Origin: Pseudomonadota bacterium
GTDB taxonomy: Bacteria; Pseudomonadota; Alphaproteobacteria; Acetobacterales; Acetobacteraceae
Direction of reading: 5' to 3'
Assembly: GCA_021826225.1 (NCBI GenBank)
Contig: JAKBAV010000004.1
Coordinates: forward strand, 18,649 to 82,648
DNA length: 64,000 nt
Shown here: positions 54,774-63,482 of the stretch, in pieces
Numbering within the stretch: position 1 is the stretch's first letter
How the letters are laid out: each line of letters opens with the position of its first letter
Notes under the pieces: model-generated
Seen by the model: only the letters and a program-made list of their open reading frames with translations
Told to the model about the DNA's origin: nothing
Databases searched by the model: none
Position numbers and translations under genes: made by a program

Positions 54774-55108
54774 TAGCCGCTGATAATCTCCGGCTTCATC
54801 GCGATCGTATAACCAGGTGCCGCCGGCAGCAGCACCGCCAGGCTGACTTAGTCCGACACGGCCGAAAGTGGCAGCTAAACATACTCCAGTGGTTTTTGTT
54901 CCGCATCCACCGCGAACCAGGCCGCCACCAGAGCTGCACCCGGCAGCGGCGCGCTGGCAAATCGTCCGGAAATAATTTTTAATGTATCAGCGGTTGCATT
55001 TTGTTTGACGGACAATCATTCGTTGACTAACTATATGTTTAACGTTTTGTAACTTACGCCGATAAATTCTGGTATTTTTCTCTGGGCGAGGCCGGCAGGG
55101 GTGCGTTT
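54774..55108. other. Gene-free stretch with possible degraded coding remnants
   Basis: 335 bp. The first 200 bp are GC-rich; on the minus strand two short protein-like frames appear (ending WFAVDAEQKPLEYV-stop, and SLAVLLPAAPGYTIAMKPE), as if a small gene has decayed here. The last 130 bp (54970-55100) are AT-rich and probably hold the promoter of the GH/Hint gene. No clear promoter or terminator. Confidence 0.3.
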
Positions 55109-57193
55109 ATGTCTGACCCATTCGTGACTCTCTCGACGGGAAATTTCCTCGATGAACTCGGCATAAACACCCATATTCCGTACACGGATGGCGAATACGG
55201 CTCTATTTCCCTCGTCCTGTCGGATCTGAATTATCTCGGCATCAATGAAATCAGGGACGGTATTTCCAATGGCGCCTCCGGCAGCGCGCCGCTGTCACAT
55301 TACATCACGCTCGCCCAGGCGGGGGAGAAATTCACCTTCCTGATCGGCAACGGGGTCACGTCCAATGCCGATATCGAATCCGTGCTGGGGGAAATCATCC
55401 AGGTGGAACAGGCGGTGCCGGGCAGCGTGATCGCCATTGAGGGCCCGAATGAAATTAACAATCAGCCCGTAACATTTAATGGCATTGGCGGGCTCCAGGG
55501 GGCGCTCAGCCTGCAATCGGCGCTCTATGCCGATGTGAAGGCCAATGCCGCGCTCCACGGCGTCGCGGTGGATTATTTCACCGGGTATAATGCCGGAACG
55601 GTGGCTGTCGGGCCCAGTTTTTCCACCCTATCGGGCCTTGCCGATTATGACACGCAGCACCCCTACCCCAATAATAACGAGGCGCCTGCCTACTGGGTCA
55701 ACCGCAGCATCGCCCTCAGCAATACCACGTCCACCAGCACCCCGGCCGTGTATACGGAAACCGGCTATTCCACGAATAATGTGAGCCCCTATGTGCAGGA
55801 AGTCTATACGCTGGACCTGCTGATGGATACGGCCCAGCAGGGCATCGCCCATACCTACCTCTATGATCTGCTGGATGCCTATGCCCCCGGTTCGCCGCAG
55901 GGCAATGACGGCTACGGGCTGTTTTCCTCAACCGGCGCGGCCAAGCCGGTGGCGGTTGGCATCCACAACCTCACCACCATTCTGCGCGAAACCGTGGCCG
56001 GCGGTGCGGCGCAGCCGGCTGGAGGAGTTGGCTATACCGTGCAGGGCCTGCCCGCGACCGGCAATTCGATGGAGCTGATCAAGCCCGATGGCGCGGATGT
56101 CATCGTGCTCTGGGCCGAGCCGCAGCTCTGGAACAACACGACGAACCAGCAGATGGCCGCGCCGGCGACGCAGGTGACCCTCTCGCTGGATGCGTATTAC
56201 GGCACGCTGTCAGTCTTCGATCCGCTCTCCGGGACGCTCGCGGTAAACGCCTTCACCGATGCCCAGACGGTGACGCTGGCGCTGACGGATCATCCGATCC
56301 TGCTCGAAGTTTCCGGCGGGGACCCGCCGCCCGGCCAGTACGCGCTATGTTTCGCCGCCGGCACCGCCATCCGCACGCCGGAGGGGGAGTGTCCGGTGGA
56401 GGCGCTCATGCCCGGCGCGCTGATCATGACGCCGGCCGGACCATGCCCCATCGAATGGGTCGGCCGGCGCTCCTATGAGGGCGAGCAGATCGCGGGCAAC
56501 CCGCTGATACTGCCGGTCTGCATCCGCCGCGGTGCCCTGGCCGATAACATACCCTGCCGCGACCTTTGGATTTCGCCCGGCCACGGCATATGGATCGACC
56601 ATGTGCTCATCCCCGCCTGGCGCCTGACCAACGGGGTCAGCATCATTCAGGCCGAAGAAGTGGCGCGGGTGGATTACATCCATCTCGAACTGCCGCGCCA
56701 CGCCTTGCTTTTCGCGGAGGACTGCCTGGCCGAGAGCTATTTCGATAACGGCAGCCGGCATATTTTTGACAATGCCGCGCGCTACCGGCCGCGTGGCGGC
56801 GCGTCCGGCCCGGCACTGCCCCGGCTGGAGGATGGGTTTCATCTGCAGCACATCCAGCGCCGGCTGGAGGTCCGGGCAGGCAAAATTGCCGCACCGCAAG
56901 GCCTGGGGCTGCGTGGATATGTCGATATTCCCGGGCCGGACATCGTCGCCGGATGGGCGCGAAATGAGAACGAACCTGACGTGCCGGTCTGTGTCGACGT
57001 GCTGCTTGATGGCGCCTACCTCGCCACTGTGCTCGCCAACCGCTACCGGGCCGATTTGCGGGCGGCCGGGCTGGGGCGCGGCACGCATGGCTTCGAGCTG
57101 CGCCTGCCCCGGCCTGGCCTGGTGGAAGTGCGCCGCGCCACCGACCAGGCCACGCTGCCCTTCGCCGCTGCGGCGCTGGGTGCCGCCGCCTGA
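55109..57193 (+). CDS. GH clan A-like domain fused to a Hint_2 domain, probably secreted
   Basis: 694 aa. Residues about 10-310 form a TIM-barrel glycosidase-like domain with two Glu in clan A positions (IEGPNEINN and VYTETGYSTNN). A beta-rich linker follows. A Hint (hedgehog/intein-like) domain begins at C414 with CFAAGTAIRTPEGECPVEAL, then ISPGHGIWIDHVLIPAWRLTNG and HALLFAEDCLAESYFDNGSRH. About 110 further residues form a small C-terminal domain. Hint_2 proteins are common in Acetobacteraceae; the domain usually autoprocesses neighbouring protein. No classical signal peptide is seen, so export may be by a type I-like route. The gene opens a polysaccharide region, so a glycan substrate is plausible. 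Confidence 0.7.
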   Translation: MSDPFVTLSTGNFLDELGINTHIPYTDGEYGSISLVLSDLNYLGINEIRDGISNGASGSAPLSHYITLAQAGEKFTFLIGNGVTSNADIESVLGEIIQVEQAVPGSVIAIEGPNEINNQPVTFNGIGGLQGALSLQSALYADVKANAALHGVAVDYFTGYNAGTVAVGPSFSTLSGLADYDTQHPYPNNNEAPAYWVNRSIALSNTTSTSTPAVYTETGYSTNNVSPYVQEVYTLDLLMDTAQQGIAHTYLYDLLDAYAPGSPQGNDGYGLFSSTGAAKPVAVGIHNLTTILRETVAGGAAQPAGGVGYTVQGLPATGNSMELIKPDGADVIVLWAEPQLWNNTTNQQMAAPATQVTLSLDAYYGTLSVFDPLSGTLAVNAFTDAQTVTLALTDHPILLEVSGGDPPPGQYALCFAAGTAIRTPEGECPVEALMPGALIMTPAGPCPIEWVGRRSYEGEQIAGNPLILPVCIRRGALADNIPCRDLWISPGHGIWIDHVLIPAWRLTNGVSIIQAEEVARVDYIHLELPRHALLFAEDCLAESYFDNGSRHIFDNAARYRPRGGASGPALPRLEDGFHLQHIQRRLEVRAGKIAAPQGLGLRGYVDIPGPDIVAGWARNENEPDVPVCVDVLLDGAYLATVLANRYRADLRAAGLGRGTHGFELRLPRPGLVEVRRATDQATLPFAAAALGAAA

Positions 57194-57274
57194 GAGGGAA
57201 ACAGGACACGGCGCCGGGTTGCCGTTAACCCAACAATAATTTAATTTGGCGACAAGCATATTCTGTAAGGGTGG

Positions 57275-57385
57275 ATGGTCATTTTCGCGCATTGGGAGTT
57301 GATATTGCTGGTGCTGGGCGGGTGGTGTTTACTCTCCATCATGCTGATTCCACTGGCTGGATTTGTCGCCCGCCGCATCCGGTAG
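57275..57385 (+). CDS. 36-aa single-span membrane peptide
   Basis: Open frame beginning MVIFAHWELILLVLGGWC and ending with a basic FVARRIR, with AAGGGTGG just before the ATG. It is one hydrophobic helix with a positive C-terminus. It lies between the Hint protein and the first glycosyltransferase. Short length makes it uncertain. Confidence 0.35.
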   Translation: MVIFAHWELILLVLGGWCLLSIMLIPLAGFVARRIR

Positions 57386-57510
57386 GCGCAACGCTGAATA
57401 TTATTTAAATATTTCAAAAGGCTCGCGGCAGACGCCCACCCGTAACCTGGGTTCGCACTGCTAGGAGCCGCACCATTTCCAGTCCCTCATCCCGGCAGAT
57501 ACTCTGCTTC

Positions 57511-58764
57511 ATGCGCATGCCGCCGGACCGGAACGGCCATGGCGGCTCGCAACGCGCCTGGCATCTGGTGGAGGCGTTGCGCCAGCATGGTGATGTGCAT
57601 TTCGTGCTGCTGTACCGCAACCAGGACCATGACTGCGTCGCCACCGCGCTGACGCCGCTGGCCCCGCTCGTCAAATCCATCACGCGCATTGAAATTCCCG
57701 GCTGGCGTGGCCTGCATGGGCGGCAATTGGGCGTTTTCCATCCTGGAATCGGCGAATTCCTGAAAATGCGCAGCCCCGAGGCGCCGCGCTTCACGGCGCC
57801 GGCGCTGCGCGCCATAGCCGCACAGTTGCCGGTGCTGCGGCCCGATCTGATCTTCGCCGGCCGGCTTTGCGCGGCGGTGATCGCGCAGGACCTGATCGAC
57901 CATGAATTGCTGGCGGCGGCCGAGCGGGTGGTGGATTTCGATGATCTCATGTCGAAATTCCGCAGCCTGCAAATCCGTAATGCCGGCGCCTCGCTGGGCC
58001 GCCAGGGCCGCATGGTGGCGCGGCTGGACAGCTTCCTCATCGCCCGGGCGGAGCGGCGCATCGCGCGCGGCTGGCGCGGGGTAAGCCTGTGCACGGATGA
58101 AGATGTCGCCGCCCTGCGCGATGCCGCTCCCGGCGCCCATGCGGTCAAGCTGCCCAATATCGTCAATCGCGACCTGCTGCCGGAACGCGCGCCTGATGGC
58201 CGGTTCCGCCTGCTGTTCATCGGCAATCTGTCGTTTTCCGCCAATACCGCCGGGCTCACACGGTTTCTGCAGACCGTCTGGCCGTGGCTGGTATCGCGGA
58301 TTCCCGGGCTGACGCTGGATGTCGTCGGCATCAACCCGCCCAGCGCGCTCGCCGCTGAGCTCGCTGGGCTGGAAATACCCCTGCACGCCAACGTGCCGAG
58401 CGTGCGGCCCTATTATGAGACCTGCGATGTCGTGATCGCGCCGATTCTGTTCGGCAGCGGCACGCGCATCAAAATCCTCGAGGCCATGGCCTATGGGCGG
58501 CCGGTGGTCTCCACGGCGGTGGGGGCGGATGGGCTCGGCCTACGGGATGGCGAAGAGATTCTGCTCACCCCGGACATGGAGGGCTTCGGCGCCGCGCTGC
58601 TCCGTCTGGCAAATGAACCAACCTTGCGCCAGGCCATGGCCGCGCGCGCGCGCGCCTTCCAGCAGCGCCATTACGGCCCGCATGTCATCACCGAGGGCAT
58701 GCACACGCTGCTCGGCGGCGCCCCTGCCCCGCGAAACGGCCAAATTCTCGCCTACGGGACCTGA
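57511..58764 (+). CDS. Family 4 glycosyltransferase (exopolysaccharide or surface glycan)
   Basis: 417 aa GT-B enzyme. N-terminal MPPDRNGHGGSQRAWHL (acceptor side); C-terminal FIGNLSFSANTAGL, IAPILFGSGTRIKILEAMAYGRPVVST (nucleotide-sugar E-x7-E-like site). ATG 57511 may be some codons short, since the frame is open upstream without a better start. It is four bases ahead of the flippase gene, so they form an operon. Sugar donor unknown. Confidence 0.85.
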   Translation: MRMPPDRNGHGGSQRAWHLVEALRQHGDVHFVLLYRNQDHDCVATALTPLAPLVKSITRIEIPGWRGLHGRQLGVFHPGIGEFLKMRSPEAPRFTAPALRAIAAQLPVLRPDLIFAGRLCAAVIAQDLIDHELLAAAERVVDFDDLMSKFRSLQIRNAGASLGRQGRMVARLDSFLIARAERRIARGWRGVSLCTDEDVAALRDAAPGAHAVKLPNIVNRDLLPERAPDGRFRLLFIGNLSFSANTAGLTRFLQTVWPWLVSRIPGLTLDVVGINPPSALAAELAGLEIPLHANVPSVRPYYETCDVVIAPILFGSGTRIKILEAMAYGRPVVSTAVGADGLGLRDGEEILLTPDMEGFGAALLRLANEPTLRQAMAARARAFQQRHYGPHVITEGMHTLLGGAPAPRNGQILAYGT

Positions 58765-58768
58765 GCGC

Positions 58769-60301
58769 ATGGAATTCACGGAATCCCCGGCCGAGCAACT
58801 TAATGCCGAAGACCTCGCAGCCGAACAGATGCGGTTACGCCGCACCTCGGTGCGCGGCGTGGCCATTACCATGTCGACGCAATTGCTGCGGTTTTTTCTG
58901 CGCTTCGGCTACCAGGTGCTCATCGCCCGGCTGCTGCTGCCGAAGGATTTCGGCCTGGTTGCCATGGCGGGTCCCGCCATCAGTTTCATCCAGCTTTTCA
59001 CCGATCTCGGCCTTTCCCAGGCGACGATCCAGCATAAGGAAATCAGCCAGCAACAGCTCAGTTTCCTGTTCTGGGTCAGCCTCTGCGCCGGGGCGATCTT
59101 CGCCGTCATCACCACGCTGTTCGCCCCTCTGGTGGCGGATTTCTACCACGAGCCGCGGCTCACCACCGTTATGGTGGCGCTGGGCGGTATGCTGTTTCTC
59201 ACCGGCTGCTACAGCCAGCACATGGCGCTGCTGTACCGGCGGATGAATTACCGCGTGCTTGGCATTATCGACATCACCAATTTCTGCGCCGGTGCGTTGG
59301 CCGGGCTGGGCGCGGCCTGGCTGGGAGCGGGCTACTGGTCGATCGTCATCAACCAGGCGGTTTCCACCCTGGTTGCGCTCGTCATGGCCTGGGCCGCCAC
59401 CGGCTGGGTGCCCGGCAAGCCTGGCCCCTATGCCGAGATGCGCCCGTTGCTGCATTTCGGCGGCAACATCACCGGCTTCAACATCGTCAACTTCTTCTCA
59501 CGTAATAGCGACAACATTCTCATCGGGCGGTTTTGCGGCCCGTATCCGCTCGGCCTGTACGACCGCGCCTTCAAGCTGATGCTGCTCCCCTTCGGACAGA
59601 TTTCCGCGCCCTTCTCGGCAGTCGCGGTGCCGATGCTGGCGAAGTCGCGCGAGCAGCCGGAATTCTACCGCAATGCCTTCCGCCGCATGCTGGAGGCGGT
59701 GCTGCTGCTGCTTTACCCCGGCATCGCCTTCATGATTGTCTGCAGCCATGACCTTGTTATCCTGGCGCTTGGCGCGCGCTGGGTCGATGTCGCGCCGATT
59801 TTCGCGCTGCTCGGCTTCGATGCGCTGGTCTCCCCGATCGGCAACAGCATGGGCTGGCTGTTCGTCAGCCAGGGCCGCACGCGTGAGATGCGCGACTGGG
59901 GCATCCTCGCCTCGCTTATTTTCGTTGCGGATTTCATCATTGGCCTGCATTGGGGACCACGCGGCGTGGCCGCCGCCTATGCCATTTCCGGCTTTATTGA
60001 AATTTCCTTCCTGTGGAAAATCGCCACCCGCAGCGGCCCGCTGCGGGAACGCGATTTTCTCAGGATTTTGCTGCCCTATGTCGTGGCGCTGCCGGCCAGT
60101 TTCGGCTTCCTGCTCGGCGTGCATCCGCACATGCCGGACACATTCTGGGCGATCGGAGCGCAGGCCATCGGTTCCTATATCGTTTTCGCGGGCGGGTTAT
60201 GCCTGACACCTGGCGGCCGGCGCCTGCTGGCCGATGGATTGCGCCGCCTCCGCGCATTGAGCGCGACATTTCGCCGCCCCTCGATAGTGGCCGGAGAATA
60301 A
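58769..60301 (+). CDS. Wzx-like polysaccharide flippase (MATE/PST family)
   Basis: 510 aa from ATG 58769. Twelve to fourteen transmembrane helices; begins with a cytoplasmic tail and RRTSVRGVAITMSTQLLRFFLR; LLLPKDFGLVAMAGPAISFIQLFTDLGLSQ and FFSRNSDNILIGRFCGPYPLGLYDRAFKL are characteristic. It turns lipid-linked repeat units to the periplasmic face. Between a glycosyltransferase and a GH16 gene, with gaps of 4 and 3 bp. Confidence 0.88.
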   Translation: MEFTESPAEQLNAEDLAAEQMRLRRTSVRGVAITMSTQLLRFFLRFGYQVLIARLLLPKDFGLVAMAGPAISFIQLFTDLGLSQATIQHKEISQQQLSFLFWVSLCAGAIFAVITTLFAPLVADFYHEPRLTTVMVALGGMLFLTGCYSQHMALLYRRMNYRVLGIIDITNFCAGALAGLGAAWLGAGYWSIVINQAVSTLVALVMAWAATGWVPGKPGPYAEMRPLLHFGGNITGFNIVNFFSRNSDNILIGRFCGPYPLGLYDRAFKLMLLPFGQISAPFSAVAVPMLAKSREQPEFYRNAFRRMLEAVLLLLYPGIAFMIVCSHDLVILALGARWVDVAPIFALLGFDALVSPIGNSMGWLFVSQGRTREMRDWGILASLIFVADFIIGLHWGPRGVAAAYAISGFIEISFLWKIATRSGPLRERDFLRILLPYVVALPASFGFLLGVHPHMPDTFWAIGAQAIGSYIVFAGGLCLTPGGRRLLADGLRRLRALSATFRRPSIVAGE

Positions 60302-60304
60302 CCC

Positions 60305-61099
60305 ATGGCACTGCGCCTCCTGCATGCCGCACTCGGCGCCATGGTACTGGCAACCGGCCTGGCCCGGGGCGCGCCGCTGGATATGAGCCAGTATCATCTC
60401 AGTTTTCAGGATGATTTTACCCATCCTGACATCACCGCGCATGGCGGGCCCGGCGGCAGATGGATCGCCCATACCCCATGGAACGGCGATTTCGGCAATG
60501 ATGTGTTCGATGATCCAGGATCTGGCTCAGCTTTTTCATATTCGCCGCAAGGGCTCACAATTACCGCGCGCAAGGATGCCCCGGGAAAATGGCATGCCGG
60601 GCTGATCAGCTCGGTCGATAAGGATGGCTCCGGCGCCCGGGGCTTCGCGCAGCAATACGGCTATTTCGAGATGACGGCGAAGCTCCCTCCCGGTGCGGGG
60701 GTCTGGCCGGCTTTCTGGCTTGAGGGGGTCCATAAGAAAAAGGGCACATCCGAAATCGATATCATGGAATATTACGGCCACGCCCCGAATAAATATCATA
60801 TCACCGAGCATTACTGGGTAAACGGCCACGACACGCTGGGCGCCTGGCATGTCGTCACCGTGCCGGGTAATGTGCTGGCCACGCAATATAACAAATTCGG
60901 CGTTTCCATCACGCGAAAATATATGACGTTTTATTTCAACAGGATTGAAGTCTGGCGAACCCCGACACCGCCTGAATATAATCAACCAATGTACCTCCTC
61001 GCGGACCTCGCGATAGGTGGCGGCTGGCCCTACAATAAACTCGTCTCTCCGGTTGCGATGACGATCCATTCCATATCCGCATATAATACCCTACATTAA
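60305..61099 (+). CDS. Family GH16 glycoside hydrolase, exported
   Basis: 264 aa. Signal peptide (LLHAALGAMVLATGLARG), then the concanavalin-like fold with catalytic SEIDIMEYYG near residues 148-157 (E-x-D-x-x-E). GH16 enzymes cut beta-1,3 or beta-1,3/1,4 glucans and similar polymers. In polysaccharide operons they often trim or release the polymer. It starts 3 bp after the flippase stop. No carbohydrate-binding domain. Confidence 0.85.
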   Translation: MALRLLHAALGAMVLATGLARGAPLDMSQYHLSFQDDFTHPDITAHGGPGGRWIAHTPWNGDFGNDVFDDPGSGSAFSYSPQGLTITARKDAPGKWHAGLISSVDKDGSGARGFAQQYGYFEMTAKLPPGAGVWPAFWLEGVHKKKGTSEIDIMEYYGHAPNKYHITEHYWVNGHDTLGAWHVVTVPGNVLATQYNKFGVSITRKYMTFYFNRIEVWRTPTPPEYNQPMYLLADLAIGGGWPYNKLVSPVAMTIHSISAYNTLH

Positions 61100-61180
61100 G
61101 CTTCTCTACGAGATATTAATCACAATCTCTCCACCAAATAGTCTAGTGTACGAACAGTATGGGCAAGGGGAGAAGTTACC

Positions 61181-62407
61181 ATGCCGACGATGAAGGCCTC
61201 GGAGTTAAAGCTTGATGACGATACCGCGCCGCATCGTGCGCCGCCCGTGCCATATCGCGTTGCTATCGTGCATGACTGGCTGGTGACATATGCCGGGTCG
61301 GAGCGCGTGGTGGCGGCATTGCTGTCACTGTTTCCCGAATCGGATTTATTTTCGATCGTCGATTTTCTGTCCGATAAGGAGCGCGAGCGGCTGCACGGCA
61401 AGAAGGCACAAACTTCATTCGTCCAGAAACTGCCCTTTGCGCGACGGCGCTACCGTTCGTACTTTCCCATCATGCCGGTCGCCATCGAGCAATTCGATCT
61501 TTCAGGCTACGATCTCATAATATCCAGCAGCCATGCGGTCGCCAAAGGGGTCATCACCGGCCCCGGGCAATTGCATATCTGCTACTGCCACACGCCCGTA
61601 CGCTATGCGTGGGACCTGCAGCACCGCTACCTGAAGGAAACCGGGCTCGATCGCGGGTTGAAAAGTGTAATGGCCAGGCTGATGCTGCATTATATCCGCA
61701 TGTGGGACGTGCGGACGACAAATGGCGTCGATCATTTTGTTACAAATTCTGACTATGTCGGCCGCCGCGTCCGCCGCATTTATGGCCGCGAATCCACTAC
61801 CGTATACCCTCCCGTGGATACCAGATACTTTACCCCGAGCGGAAAGCGCGAATCATATTACCTTACCGCCTCCCGGATGGTGCCCTATAAGCGCATGGAT
61901 CTGATCGTCGAAGCCTTCCGCTATCTGCCGGACCGCAAACTCATCGTCATTGGCGATGGCCCCGAACGCGCCAAGATCGAAAAACTCGGGGGTCCGAATG
62001 TGGAATTTCTTGGCTATCAGCCTGATGATGTGATGAAGCAGCATCTGCAGCGCGCACAGGCCTTCATCTTCGCGGCCGAGGAGGATTTCGGCATCCTGCC
62101 GCTGGAAGCCCAGGCCTGTGGCACGCCCGTGATCGCCTACGGCAAGGGTGGCGCGCTGGAAACGGTAGTGGATATCGATAACGCTACAGGCGCCGATGCC
62201 ACGGGCGTGTTGTTCTACCGTCAGGTGCCGGAGGCGATTTCCAGCGCCATAATGCGTTTCGAGGCCGCAGATATCGCACCCGGTGCATGCCGGGCCTGGG
62301 CCGAGAATTTCAGCCTGGCACATTTCCAGACCACGATGAGCGAGCTCATTGCCTCCGCGATCAGCGATAATCGGCAGATCGGCTCAGCTCGCACTGTTAT
62401 GGGCTGA
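61181..62407 (+). CDS. Family 4 glycosyltransferase (mannosyltransferase-like)
   Basis: 408 aa GT-B enzyme with AAGGGGAGAAG before the ATG. HDWLVTYAGSERVVAAL near residue 29, CHTPVRYAWDLQHRYL typical of WbaZ-like mannosyltransferases, VTNSDYVGRRVRR, VYPPVDTRYFTPSG and the donor site FIFAAEEDFGILPLEAQACGTPVIAY. Adds a sugar to a surface polysaccharide repeat. Its 3' end overlaps the opposite gene by 24 bp. Confidence 0.87.
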   Translation: MPTMKASELKLDDDTAPHRAPPVPYRVAIVHDWLVTYAGSERVVAALLSLFPESDLFSIVDFLSDKERERLHGKKAQTSFVQKLPFARRRYRSYFPIMPVAIEQFDLSGYDLIISSSHAVAKGVITGPGQLHICYCHTPVRYAWDLQHRYLKETGLDRGLKSVMARLMLHYIRMWDVRTTNGVDHFVTNSDYVGRRVRRIYGRESTTVYPPVDTRYFTPSGKRESYYLTASRMVPYKRMDLIVEAFRYLPDRKLIVIGDGPERAKIEKLGGPNVEFLGYQPDDVMKQHLQRAQAFIFAAEEDFGILPLEAQACGTPVIAYGKGGALETVVDIDNATGADATGVLFYRQVPEAISSAIMRFEAADIAPGACRAWAENFSLAHFQTTMSELIASAISDNRQIGSARTVMG

Positions 62408-63373
62408 TTGTGTTTGCGGAGAACCCACCTTTCCCGTCTGCGCCCTCTCATACCATTTGCGCTTCAACCCCACCGCCGCCAGCCGGCGTACGGTGAATTG
62501 CTGAAGCCGGCGCATGAACTCCTGACGCAACAAGCGATTGCGCGCATGTACCGGCACCGCGCGCAAACGCCCGTGCAACGCACTGGCGGGGTTTACGAAT
62601 GACCATAAGGATGGCTCATGATGCACCACGCTACGAGCGTAACGCATCCCGGCGAGCACCGGATGAATAAACGCGCCGCTTTGCATTTTCGCCAGCTCGG
62701 CTTCATCGCAAGGCGGCCACCAATCATAATTCGACACATCGCCATACGCGCCGAGGCTGACCAGTTTCATCCCGCCATTACGCAGCTCATTGGGAATGAA
62801 AGCCTCGTTATTCGGCCAGAATTCCAACTGCCCCCCTGCGAACAACCGGCCCATTTCCTGCCGGCGCCGCAGCAACAGCGCCATGGCGCGGTGCGAGAAT
62901 ACCGCCATGCAGGAGAGATACACCAGCATCTCATCGCCATAGCTCGCGCGGTGCATTTCGTACCACGGCCAATCCCGGCAGGATTTCCGGATGGGAAAGC
63001 CCAGATAATCCACCCCGCCTCGCGCCAGCCCATCGACAAGTAACTCGATATCCAGCGTCACGCAGGCATCATATTCAATGCACACATAATAATCGAACGG
63101 CTCCAGCCTTTGGAATGCAACGTAATTCGGGTAATCCGTGTTGTACCAGATGATCGAACCATGCGTGGTCACCAATGGCAGTTGCAATGCCACCAGGTCA
63201 TCCATCCCGATCCGGATCTCGCGCGGCGCTGCGGTTTCCGGCACAACCACCATCGTCTCGTCGATGACCGCGATCACGGCACCCGCGCCGCTATGCTCCC
63301 GCAGCCGCTGAAGCTGCCGCGCGGTGAACTCGTCCCAGAAATGCGTCTTGAACAGGATGGCAAATTTCGTCAT
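62384..63373 (-). CDS. Hypothetical glycosyltransferase-like protein
   Basis: 329 aa. The N-terminal part alternates strands and helices like a GT-A domain; CIEYDACVTLD near residue 96 resembles a D-x-D metal site. WPPCDEAELAKMQSGAFIHPVLAG and the acidic and aromatic segments recall DUF5672-type proteins, but the match is loose. Opposite to its neighbours and overlapping the GT4 gene tail to tail. Probably a surface-glycan enzyme; not certain. Confidence 0.6.
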   Translation of the reverse strand: MTKFAILFKTHFWDEFTARQLQRLREHSGAGAVIAVIDETMVVVPETAAPREIRIGMDDLVALQLPLVTTHGSIIWYNTDYPNYVAFQRLEPFDYYVCIEYDACVTLDIELLVDGLARGGVDYLGFPIRKSCRDWPWYEMHRASYGDEMLVYLSCMAVFSHRAMALLLRRRQEMGRLFAGGQLEFWPNNEAFIPNELRNGGMKLVSLGAYGDVSNYDWWPPCDEAELAKMQSGAFIHPVLAGMRYARSVVHHEPSLWSFVNPASALHGRLRAVPVHARNRLLRQEFMRRLQQFTVRRLAAVGLKRKWYERAQTGKVGSPQTQSAHNSAS

Positions 63374-63482
63374 CTCATCACGACCTTTTCAGAGTAATTT
63401 CGGCGCATCATCCCTATATAATCACTCTTGCGCGAAGTCACCGATCAATTCACATGAAACTTCGAACTATCTGGAGCCCGGC

